A DNA stretch of 64,000 nucleotides, from positions 1,903,346 to 1,967,345 of the forward strand of contig PSQN01000016.1 of assembly GCA_002989075.1 (NCBI GenBank), read 5' to 3'. Below the pieces are notes generated by a model, which saw nothing but the letters and a program-made list of their open reading frames with translations, made no database searches and was not told the DNA's origin. Source of the stretch: Arthonia radiata (lineage: Eukaryota; Ascomycota; Arthoniomycetes; Arthoniales; Arthoniaceae). The translations under genes were made by a program, and so were the position numbers. Below are positions 25,701 through 36,119 of this stretch, in pieces (positions within the stretch are counted from its first letter, which is position 1; every line of letters starts with the position of its first letter).

Positions 25701-27197
25701 ATAATATATAAAGAACGTCGAGTAGACGTAGTACGCCCTCGCTGCCGTCGGCGAGCTTAATATTTAGAATTACCTTACTAAATTGGGTAGCAAAAGTAGA
25801 ACCGTCCGTAATCTTAATCTATCTTAGTTCTTTAAGCTTCTTAATAGCTATAAAGGTATTAATATCTGTATAGATATAGATAGTAGCTTTAGTATTGTAT
25901 ATCTAGATACTAGAGTAGAAAGGTCTACTAGACCGTATAAATAGTCCGCTAGACGTTATCGTCGACGGTATAGATATAGCGACGCTAGCTATATTAGAGA
26001 ACTTGCTCTTATCTACCTTTTGCTTTTTTCTTTGTAAGGAGGTTAGAGTACTATTTATAGCATTCTAAATTCTTATATATTGAATTAGAGTATAAGTTAT
26101 ATCGATTAGGATGCCTATTAGAGTTCTTCTTGTTTAATCCGCTCTAAGCGGCTAAAGCAGCTAATAGGTTGTTAGTAGCGGTAAGGTTATTATAAGACTT
26201 AGCTATAGATAGCCCTAGTCTCCTACTCTTCGTTATAGAAATACCTTTATACTAGTATTTAGCATAAATTTAATTAATAATATTATAAATAATTAGAACT
26301 AGGTCTATAAAACAAAGGTCTCTTATTACCGTATTAAGTCTTATTTCTAACCTTAGTTTCTATAGAAATAAGATACTGTTATAAAGTTTTAGGTATATTT
26401 AATTATTCGTTCTTAAGGTATAAATCTCTTCTCTATATTTTAGAAAGCGGTTAATATAGTTCTCTAAGCTCTTTAAGTTGTTAAGACTAATATTTAGGAG
26501 ATAATTAATAAGCTTAAATATCTTAGAAAAAGGTAAGATTTAATATTGCTTATAGATATAATTCTATATATTTTAAGCGGTAAAGTAGCTACTAACGATA
26601 ATAGCTATATTTATAGGTAAATACTATAATATTATCTGCTTAGCTTTACTATTTAATTAATCTTATAATTAGTATTGAGTCTTTTTTTCGTAGTATCCCT
26701 TTTCTTCCTCTTGTTCTGGCTCGGGAGCCTTATATAGGACAAAGGCCCTAAGGCCTGCGGCGCCGAGGGTATTGTTAACTTCGATGCAGAAGCGTAGAAA
26801 GTTATTTAAAGACTTTATACACTACTAAGAGGCTTTGTTAGAGTAGTAGAAAAAAGATAAATTGTTGGTGTTTATAGCAAAAATTACGTTTAACAAAGAT
26901 AAAGATAAATGTAGTTTAAGTTTAATTTAAAGCGAACGAGTATCTATAATAGTGCTTAATTCTGCTATCTATTGGTCTAGCTTACAAAGCCTTTAGCTTA
27001 ATTAATACTCGAGCGTCGCTTTAACTGCGTAGAGGCGAGTTTGAACGACGTTAGTAAGGTAGATCTAAAGGTCTAATTCTTAAGAAGATTGTACGCTGGG
27101 GGTAAAGAGGCAAGCTAGTAATGTTAGGATAACGTTTGAGTCTTAATATCTTACTGTTGAGCTATGCTATCGATAATAATAGTATCACCCCCTGAGC
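22703..27197 (-). pseudogene. Copia F gag-pol, main piece (RIP-degenerate)
   Basis: On the minus strand: a gag-like region (about 27150-26600), integrase (about 25450-24600, RPLYRLYTDTIG and SAPYTPKEYSL), reverse transcriptase (about 24250-23380, LIYINNIKITKSDSKAIY where the active site YxDD is degraded) and RNase H (about 23080-22703, DAYSDADYTSDLDNRKSTSG and FFTTEAKYYILS). Stops interrupt all frames. The C-terminus continues at 14680-14422 beyond element D, and the 5' leader continues at 35220-35327 beyond element E. Confidence 0.88.
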
Positions 27198-27202
27198 GGT
27201 AG

Positions 27203-27398
27203 TATAATCTGGGTGTAGGGCAGGGAGCAGTCAGGTGGCAAAAAGGGCCTAGATAGGCCCTACTGGTGTTCAAGCTAATTATTAAGGAGATTAGAAAGGG
27301 ATACGTTCACTAGAGAAAAGATATCCTCTAAGGATTGTAGCCTTCCTAAATAGATAACATTCCGTTCTAATTCGCTATCGGGACGTTTATGTATTATA
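27203..27398 (-). repeat. 3' LTR of gypsy E (RIP-mutated)
   Basis: Reads TATAATCTGGGTG to GTTTATGTATTATA against TGTGATCTGGGTG to GTTCATGCATCACA in the intact partner. All differences at the ends are transitions of the RIP type. Confidence 0.93.
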
Positions 27399-27941
27399 AC
27401 TACCTTTCTCCTTAAGGAGAATCGCCCTCGATCCGAGTGTAATCCGCTATCTTTATCGTACCTTCTATTTATCGTCTTACGTAGAGCAATAACCTTATTA
27501 AAAATCTGCTGGCTTATATTTACGTTTAGTCAGGAAAAGAGTAATGTTGCTTACTATCATTCTATACGTCGTTTAGTGCTAATTTTCTGTAGCACCGAGT
27601 TATAGTGTTAAGCTTTACTTTTAATTTAAAGCTCTCGAGCCTAAGTTATAAGCTCGGTAGTGAGGTTTTGTATTATTTTTACCTAATTTTACGTTCTTTT
27701 ATATGCTCTTATGTACGCTTTTGCCGATTAATTGCCTCTATAGGTAGTAGCAACCTACGTAAATAGGCTTCTTTGCTCCTAAATCCGTACCTGTAGGCGG
27801 AAGCTTTGTTATCGGTACCTAACGATAGGCATAAAACAAGGCTCTTGTTCTTTTAAACTTTCTCTTTCTTTCTTTAACATTATTATACTCTTCTGCTTAG
27901 CCTACAAGCTTCTCTTCTCTAATAGGCCTTTACTTCTTTTC

Positions 27942-29130
27942 TTGGGTAATAAGTTTGTAGCTAATTTAGTGTTAGATTGCCTTCAATTCGCCTTTACAAT
28001 CTCTACTATATCGAGTTTCAACCCTGTCAATAAACTCGCTGCTAGAGCGAGCTCTTTTAAAGCGCTAACTCGCCGCTTAACTTACGGCATTAAGGACCCT
28101 AAAGCCGCTATTAATCTTAAAGCTTTTCTTTGTAACGCCCGTAAGAAGAAAGCTCCCAAGGTTACTTCACCAATTCTTAAATTATCTGCGGCTTTTCCTG
28201 TTTTACGCTCTTCCGAACTAGATAGCGTGTCTCTAACTTTTACGACTTCTTATAAGTCTCCTATCTCTTATTACTTTGTTTTAGTCTGACTATTAGTATT
28301 CTAGCTCGTTAAAAGCGTTACGTCCGTAAAGACGACTCCGACGATAACGAGATCGTTCGTTCTCCCTATTACCGCGGCACTGCTTATAAGCCCGAGTCGC
28401 CTATAAAGTCTCGCCGGTCTACCTCCTCGAATCCCGCTTTTCGCGCCGTGCCTACGTTAATTTAGCCTTAGCCAGAGGCTTACGTTTTAGTGTGCTGCCG
28501 TTGCATAAAGGCCTTGTTTAGCGATATAGCTGTACGTAGTAGTCCTTCCGCGAACTCCGATTTTAAGTATTACGAGGACTAGACCTACGAGTGGCCCAAG
28601 GGACAGTACGCCAAGTGTACTCGCTATACTAGTGTTGAGAGGTCGGGAGACAAGTATAAGATAGTAAGTCTAATACCTCCCCGTCTTAGGTACTAATTAA
28701 CCCTATATTAACGTGTGCTAGGTCTCTGCTCGGTAAAGACGTACCTGCAATCTTTTCGTGCGCGCCAACTTCTTCTTAACCTCTGGCGAGGACGTCTGAG
28801 ATAATAAAGAGTCTTTCTGCGACAACTATCTTACTCTGCTTCGCGCCTTTTACGTTTAGCTATAGGCCTAGTAGCGCGGTCTAGACACTAAGTCGGTCGA
28901 GTAGGTCGATACTAACGATTTTGAGCGTATTAAGGCGCTACGCTAGAGCTTTGATTCTAGTATAAGGTTGTACGGCCCTTAGCCGCCTACGAATAAGGCT
29001 TCTTACGAGCTAACTATAGTAGGTCTAGTTAATTAGATTCGGGACCGTGTCGACGATAATCGCGGCTAGGTTAAACAGTATTATACCGCCGATCCGTACT
29101 AACTTTAATGTTAGTTTAAGTAGTCTTTTT
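27942..29130 (+). pseudogene. Antisense cargo-like ORF of gypsy E
   Basis: It lies between pol and the 3' LTR but on the strand opposite to pol. A 115-codon open stretch (27942-28289; no ATG at its start) contains KLAARASSFKALTRRL and KAFLCNARKKKAPKVT. After a frame change near 28300 the frame continues as RYVRKDDSDDNEIVRSPYYR (about 28320), then CCRCIKALF and a YEWPKGQYAKCTRY segment near 28600. The pattern of paired Cys-x-x-Cys (one member mutated to Tyr) resembles small fungal Zn-binding hypothetical proteins. It is conserved in copy D and located like the antisense ORFs of A and B. Now broken by stops. Role unknown. Confidence 0.6.
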
Positions 29131-29439
29131 GTAATTTTCTGCCTTTTGTTTGGCTAGAGTTTAGTCTGTATGAGTAGTTTTCCTTAGCTTATCGGAATAG
29201 TTCTATATTTTCTTCCTGTACAAGTCTTATTTTAGCTTTCTTATAGCTTAAGCTTTATAATTATATACGAATAGTCTTGGAGTTTAATACTATACTAATT
29301 CTATGTTCAGAACTATACTTTAGGTAATCCGCCTTCTCTTCGGCGTTATATTGTAGGCTAATTGCGTAGGCTTGTAGCCCTTTCTTATCCGCGTTACCTA
29401 GTTTATCTTAGACGCTTGCCTCTCGGCTTAGCGTCTTTA

Positions 29440-32400
29440 CGCTTCTTAAATTTCTTAAGGGCGTTAGAGTCTTTAAAATGTGCCCGCGGCTCTATCGTGT
29501 TATTTGTCTCTAACTACCCCTACTACTTGGTTTAATACTAGTCTTTGTTCTTAACCTTAAAGCGGATCGCCTTAACGAGCTATTCTTTACTACTATCGAC
29601 TTCGACCGGACCAGGCGGTTCTGTACCGGGCCGACGGCGATATAGCTCTAGTAAGGATATATAGAAGATAGAGTAGATGCGGTAGGAGTTTAGTAGTGCT
29701 AGCTAGTAAGCTTGTTTACCTACTTTCTTAAGGATTCTAAATGGTCCTAAGCTTCGATCGTCGAGCTTCTTTATTGGCCTCTTTGTCTTAAGGTTCTTTA
29801 ACGATAGCAGCACTAAGTTACCTACTGTATAGTGTTTTGGTATATGCTTAGTATTGTACTATTCTATCTATAGACGCTAAGCTTTCTCTAGCTGCTGCTT
29901 TATTTCTTGTTAGCGGAGAAGGCGTTCTTCTATATACTTAACTGCTATAGAATATTCTAATCTAGGCTACCTTCCCTCTTAACGGGAGGTGTCCTTACCG
30001 ATAGAAAGGTTGTTCGGCTTAACTACGGTACGGTACCGATCCGGCGGCGGCGCGCCGTCTAGTACGTCTGTAACGCGACCGAACGTATATTTAATCGGCA
30101 AAATTTTTGTTAATAAATAAACTTTTAAATTATACGTAAAAGCAGCTTCTTTTAGATACTTATGCTAATTATCTTAATTCTAAGAGATATAGATACGTAG
30201 GTAGTTTTTAAGCTTCTGGTTCTAGCGCTCGGTTTAGCTATTAGTTTGAGGGTAAAATGCTATACTTAACCTTCGTTTTACAGCTAAATGCTGGCAGAAG
30301 GTGCTCTAATATAAGCTAGTAAACATAGATCCTCTGTTAGACAAGAGGCTCCTCGGGAATCTTAACGTTTTTGCCTAGTGTTTGTAAAGCACTTTTACTA
30401 GCTCTATAGCATCTATAGTTTTATTAACTAGAATATAGGTTATAAACTTAAAAAAGCGGTCTACAACTATAAGAATTAAATTAACAATGTCCCCGTTCTT
30501 TAAAAAAACTATCGGTAGTTTGACAACAAAGTTTAAAGATAGGTTCTTAAAGAAGCTAATTAGAACCGATATCGCTGCTATTTCGCTATATAGCTTATAC
30601 CTCTTTACGGCTGTTCGTTGGCATATATTGCATTTAGCAACAAAGTTCTTAATATACGTTACTATCTTTTCCTACGTATATTTACGTCTTAGAATTTTAA
30701 AAGTCTTCTTAATCTTAAAGTAGTCAGTAAGCTTATTATTATAATTTCTGCTTATAATTTTAAGCTTTAACGTAGGGTATTCTAGTATCTAGATTTTGCT
30801 ATCTTAGCGCAACAACCCGTAGCTGTCGACTAACCATTCTACGTGCTTTAAAGACTTAGAGTCTGAGTCGGGCCCTGTTAGAGCATCTAAGTCGATTCGA
30901 CTCGTACGGCGCTTTTTTATGCCGGCTTAACGGTAATCTGTTGCCGTTTTATTACTCTACTGACCTTTAGTTTCAGCTAATAATTTTAACTCCGATACTT
31001 TCTGCTTTATAAAGGCGTCCCTCTACTAGGCTTCGAGGATTAGAGTCGCGAGACCCCGAGGAGTATTATTGTAAGCTGTTTTGAGAGCGGTAGCTGCAAC
31101 TACTTTAACTCGTAATACGAGAGCTACCGGAAAAGGCTCTGCATTAGTAGGGGAAGACGGACACGTTTCTCGCTCCTAGGCGTTCTATATAAGGTCTGTA
31201 TTTAACTCCGATCTACCCCCGATTTGGGCTACAGTCGCATTCAGGGTTTTAGGTCGGTAACTAAACCGCTAACAGTGTTCAAACTAATTTTTAAGCAATA
31301 TAATTAAGGCAGCAATTATACCTTCTTCTAGGCTAGGGGGCTCTTTTCTAGCACTAGGCAAAGCAGCACCTCTCCTAAGCTTCTGCTACAGGCTCGGCAA
31401 CATCTTGTTAGCGTTGTCTTCCTTTGCTCTACGTAAATTCTCGTAATCTAAACGGCGCGACGGCGCGTCTGCTAGGTTCTTGCTATCTATACGGTATAGT
31501 ATTTTAAAGTTAAATACTAATAGGTCTTCTGCCTAGCGCGCCTGTCGGCGAGACAATACTTTTATTGTTATAAAATACCGCAGATTATTGTAGTCTGTTA
31601 CAACCTTTACTAAGTGCTATGCACCAATAAGGTAATAGCGCTAGTACTTAAAGCTAGTCTATATTGCTATAAGCTCTTTATTATAGATATTATATCTTAG
31701 CTTAGCGTCTATAAATTTCTTTAAAAAGAACGCTACTGAATGTAGATGTATGTCCGCCTTATTATTAGTGCTAGTCTAGGCGGTGTCCGCTATATTTAAT
31801 ATAGGTAAGCCTAAGTTAATATTTAACGGCAATAGCAATCGGCTATCTCCCCTTAGCTAAAGTAAGATACCTACTATTATAAAGTTTAATGCGTTAGTTA
31901 TTAAAACGATTGATAGTGCCGGGTTAAAGTACGTTAGCACTAATATATTTATAAAGGCTTGCTTTAGCGCTTCAAAAGCTTCTTGTTGGGCTTTACTTTA
32001 GATAAACTTAATGTCTTTCGTTAGTGCGTTTATTGGCACTACAATGCGGCTAAATCCGTAGATAAATCGCCGGTAGAAGTTTATAAATCTTAGGAAGGAT
32101 AGGATCTGCTTTACGGTGGTAGAAACTAGCCATTTAGCTATAGTTTGTACCCTTTTTAGGTCTATTTTAACACTATCGACTTCTACGGTGAACCCTAGGA
32201 AAGAAACCTTGGTAGTGTAAAATTGACACTTAAACAGCTTTGTAAATAAATCCTATTTATAGAGCCTTTGCAGGACTTCTTTAATATAGTCTTTATAGCT
32301 TTCCTCGTCTTTAGAGAAAATTAAGATATCGTCTATATAAACGATATATACGGTATTAACAAGATTACCTATAGCTTTATAGATATATACCTAGAACGTA

Positions 32401-34400
32401 GTAGGGGCGTTTACTAGTTTAAAAGGCATTATTAGGTATTTATAGTACCTATATCGGGTACAAAACGCTGTCTTTTACTTATTCCCTTTGCGGATACGGA
32501 TACAGTAATAGGCATCGCAAAGATTAAGCTTTATAAACACTTTCGAGCCTTGTAGGCGATTAAGAATCTTAAAGACTAGCGGCAATGCGTAGCGATTCTT
32601 TACAGTTATATTGTTTAAACCGCGGTAGTTAACATACAGTCTCAACGATCCGTCTACCTTAGATACGAACAGAACCGGAGTACCCGCTAGACTGGTAGAG
32701 GGTTGTATCTACCCTTTCTTAATTATAGTATTTAGATACTTTCGGAGCGTCTTTAGCTTATTCTACGATATAGGGTAGATTAGCTTATACAGAGGTTCTA
32801 TACTATCCTTAAGCTTAATCTTATAAGTATGCTTACTAAGCGGCGCAAGCTTACTCGACAGTTCTTTAAAAAAGATATCTTTATATTTAGCGTACTAAAG
32901 AGGAAGCTTATCTCGCTTCTCTACTTTCTTAGGCTCGCTATCCGGAGTCCGGTCTAGCGGCGAACTAACGTCTAATAAGACCGCTATTTAATATTTATAA
33001 CGTTTATCCGCTCTTATCTATAGAATCGCGGAGTAGCACTGTTCGCCTCTTTATAAATATACTAAAATTACGTCTTTACTAACGATCTCAACAGATTTAG
33101 CTCCTATTACCCGTTCTTTGGGCGCAGGAAGGTTTTCCTAAGCGATTGTTCTTATCGCTCAGCTAATCTAGAGCTTAACTTGCTTAAGCTATAGATATCC
33201 TAAGACGAGGCTGTATCCTACAAAGTTAGCTAAATATAGGCGAAGTTAGCAATACCGTTTCTCCTTATATACGTCTCTTACGGTTATATTTACGTTATAC
33301 GCGCCGTAAAACTACAGCTTATTTTTATTAAGGAACTTAGTATACAGGAGCTTTACTCTATATAATTTTTGCTATCCTCTTTTAAGTACAATACAATAAT
33401 TAATAAGGTTAATCTTTGTACCAAAATCTACTAGCGCGAGGACCTCTTGCGGCGACCTACCTAGCTGTACCGAAACTTTAATTTGTTCTCGCCGTTAATT
33501 GACAGTCCTAAGCTTTAGGAACGCGAGGCTTACCCTTAAGGCCTATCGTTTCTCCGCTTAATTAGCGTCGAATTAACACTAGTTTGAGGCGTAGTGCATT
33601 TAGTAGTATAATACCCTTTCTAATTGTACGTAAAGCAGGTAATGTTTGCCTTACTGTATATCGACCCTAATTGCCCTTATGCGGTAGAGCTATTGTCTCT
33701 TTATCGGACCGGTAAGTTGCCTTATTCTTGGTATAAACCGTCTCGTCTGCGGTCCGACCTCTATAGAGATGCTCTAGCGTTATAACCGCTACAGTTTATA
33801 CCCGATCCGCTACCGGAGCGATTTCGGTTTGTGTTAGTGTTGCGGGCGTCCCGCGATACACTACGATTAATATTTATATATTAATAAACTTTCTTTAGAA
33901 GCTTGTTTATATCTTTAAGCAGGTTCTTTAAGAGACTTTGCTCAATTAGCTTCGCCTTAATTTATAAAGGTAAGCGCGTATAGTAGAATACGGCCTAATT
34001 TAGGTCTAGTATCTTGCTACCTAGCAACTTAGTTTCTTTGTTCTGTAGAAAGCTTAGGAAGTCTTCGAGCTTCTGCGTCGAACTCTGTATCGACGTAAAG
34101 AACTTTTCTACGTTAGCTGCAGTAGCCGTGGCTAGGTCGACGATACATTCTATTACTTATCCTTTAAAGTACGCTTACACGTAGAGCGACGTCTTCTCTT
34201 TGTTCTCTTCGGCGTAAGTTCGCTACCTATTCGCCAGGTCTCTAGAAAGTCTCTAGACGTACTAAGTAATAACACAAACGTTGTCGGGGTCCGATACGTT
34301 AGCTATCTAAAATCTTTCCTCAATAGTTTAAGTCTATCGAGTGCCTACAGAGCCTATAGCTCTCTCGAGCTTGGGCGCCTCTTTCTTGAGGAGCTCGTTG
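29440..34400 (-). pseudogene. Gypsy E gag-pol after the first gag stop (RIP-degenerate)
   Basis: This is the reverse complement match of D's polyprotein. Minus-strand order: remainder of gag (34400-33880), protease (about 33440-33250), reverse transcriptase (about 32850-32170), RNase H (about 31990-31440), integrase (about 30700-29900) and a chromodomain-like end (about 29700-29440). Stops are frequent from about 34,330 leftward. The open + frame at 30487-30723 is an antisense shadow of integrase. Confidence 0.88.
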
Positions 34401-34408
34401 ATCTGGCT

Positions 34409-34882
34409 TTAAAGGCTTAAATCGCCCCGTAGCCGCTTGCTACCAGCCCCCGAATTGCGGGCGGACTGAAGCTTAACTTCGATTATTCGCTTTTTAAGCT
34501 TAAGCTTCTTAATAGTGTGCTGCTGCTGCTGTGCTAGTAGTTCTTGTTTTAGCTTTCGTACCTTAACGCTTAAGGAGGCGCTGAAGAGGGATTCTTCGCG
34601 GTCAGAGCCTTGGTGGGCTCCTTCGTCGTCGTCATTGTTTTGGTTTAGACTATCGTCCTTCTCAGTTCGCGATCTGCTCGGCGTCTGTTCGCCGGCTTGT
34701 AAGCCCTCTTGCTTATTGTCGTCGCCGGATCTTATGTAAGGGTCCTGGTCTTCTTCGGCGTTGGCCATGTTTTGCCACGCTCTGTATTCTGCTTGTGCGG
34801 CGGATATAAAGCGACCACCGTCGCGTGCTTGGTTCCTTGCTCGTTCTCTTCGAACACAGTACTTGCCAGCACCGGCCATCAA
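34409..34882 (-). pseudogene. Gypsy E gag N-terminus, open 157-codon fragment
   Basis: Encodes a hydrophilic protein starting MMAGAGKYCVRRERARNQ, with an acidic middle (NQNNDDDEGAHQGSD) and a basic coiled-coil-like end (VRKLKQELLAQQQQ, then KKLKLKKRIIEVKLQ). The homologous D sequence (about 15040-15490, + strand) has stops in it. The stop at 34409 is followed in frame by clear gag homology, so this is a truncated gag, not an independent gene. It escaped RIP, unlike the rest of the element. There is no sign of a signal peptide or enzyme domain. Confidence 0.7.
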
Positions 34883-35018
34883 TTAATTTTGATATTATTT
34901 ATTTCAACGTGTGTGCGGAGTCTCGGCTATACTCGATTATGCCGGGTTGACCCCTGAGCGACGTCGATAAGGTGCCTGACTGCCGGCCGCCCCCCTCGTA
35001 GGTTTAGAATAATTAGGA

Positions 35019-35214
35019 TGTGATCTGGGTGTAGGGCAGGGAGCAGTCAGGTGGCAAAAAGGGCCCAGATAGGCCCTACTGGTGTTCAAGCTAATTATTG
35101 AGGAGACCAGAAAGGGATGCGTCCACTAGAGGGAAGATATCCTCCAAGGATCGCAGCCTTCCCAAATAGGCAACATTCCGTCCCAATTCGCCATCGGGAC
35201 GTTCATGCATCACA
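35019..35214 (-). repeat. 5' LTR of gypsy E (intact)
   Basis: A 196-bp LTR with perfect TGTGAT...ATCACA ends, apparently free of RIP. It is the best available reference for the original LTR of the D/E family. Confidence 0.94.
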
Positions 35215-35327
35215 GGTAGAGGGCAACTTTGGGTCGACGACGATAGTAACGCCGCTGATGGTTGGAATTCGATCAGAAGTTGATCGTGATAACTCCTTGC
35301 TGCGTTGAAGCTGCCGGGCTTATAACC

Positions 35328-35512
35328 TAATAAGGTATATAGCTTTTATCATATTCCGACTAACATGGTGGGAAGGTAGGTACAGGAGGATGAGACGGAA
35401 GATATGAGTGCGTCCATCACGTGATCCCAATATATGCCTATTCAGGCAATTCTCCACCAGGCATCCCGTGTCTTGGCATGGCCATCTGGACTGGGCGATC
35501 CTGCACACAACA
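35328..35512 (-). repeat. 5' LTR of copia F (intact) with primer-binding site
   Basis: A 185-bp LTR followed on the minus strand by GGTTATAAGCCCGG (35327-35314), placed as a tRNA primer-binding site. Right flank GTAAT (35513-35517) is the target duplication. It marks the outer edge of the repeat block. Confidence 0.9.
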
Positions 35513-35517
35513 GTAAT

Positions 35518-36119
35518 CCACCAAAGCCTGCCTGCTGGCGTGCCTGCACGGGCTGGTGAGATGCTCTGTTGGGGGTAATCTCTCCTCCTCTATGGCTGCA
35601 CCATATCTTCCACTCAGCTTTAATCCGATTGACAGGCGCTCATGAATATCTAAGCCAGCCGGCTATGCTTCTATGGCAAATTTGCTTTGGCAACGTCGTT
35701 GCGCATGCTGACCTTCGCTGTAAAGATGGGTAGCTTTACTGTATTCTGGACAGGTGTGTATATGATTCCCGAGACATCTACAATGACACTCTAATTGCTC
35801 CGGTGGAAGATGATTCTCCTTTGAAGGCTGTCGAGAGCTTGTTGACAGCATACAGCGCAGATGCATACTTGAACGACAATCATAGGGTTGCATCATCGTG
35901 CAGAAATGGGTATCAGATTGCGTCTAGCGGGTTGCCTCGTTCGCTCAACAGCAGTCTGCATCCAACTGCATGCCTCGTTGCGCCTTTCACGCCCACTGAG
36001 AATTGTGCACAGCAAAAACCACGAGGGACGTGAGTGTGCTCTCCTCGATCCCACATCCAATGGCCGCCTAACGCAGGCTCGATGACGGCCCCGTTCCCTA
36101 AGGCTATCTGTCTCTGAAC
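35518..36119. other. Intergenic, 0.6 kb, between repeat block and NLR gene
   Basis: Base composition returns to gene-like. Only short overlapping ORFs in several frames are present, with no family resemblance and no repeat. It presumably holds the promoter of the NLR-like gene. Confidence 0.6.

Larger units (their letters stand above)
27203..35214 (-). mobile_element. Ty3/gypsy LTR retrotransposon, copy E (full length, same family as D, inverted)
   Basis: An 8.0-kb element in inverted orientation to D, with 196-bp LTRs at 27203-27398 and 35019-35214 and the perfect 5-bp duplication GGTAG at 27198-27202 and 35215-35219. It is inserted in the 5' leader of copia F. The left 7 kb is RIP-mutated; the rightmost 0.8 kb (5' LTR and start of gag) is almost intact and GC-richer. 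Confidence 0.95.
14237..35512 (-). mobile_element. Ty1/copia retrotransposon F, interrupted by gypsy D and E
   Basis: The ends are two 185-bp LTRs (14237-14421 and 35328-35512) flanked by the 5-bp direct repeat GTAAT (14232-14236 and 35513-35517). Removing elements D and E and one copy of each of their duplications leaves about 5.2 kb, a normal copia size. The order on the minus strand is 5' LTR, a primer-binding-like sequence (GGTTATAAGCCCGG), gag, protease, integrase, reverse transcriptase, RNase H, polypurine tract, 3' LTR; integrase before RT is diagnostic of copia. The LTR appears to be TG...TA rather than TG...CA in both copies. Confidence 0.9.

Noticed and set aside
1-35512. A single giant mobile element (Starship-like) covering the AT-rich block
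   Set aside because: Every segment is explained by nested LTR elements with their own duplications; no tyrosine recombinase captain gene or cargo of intact genes was seen.
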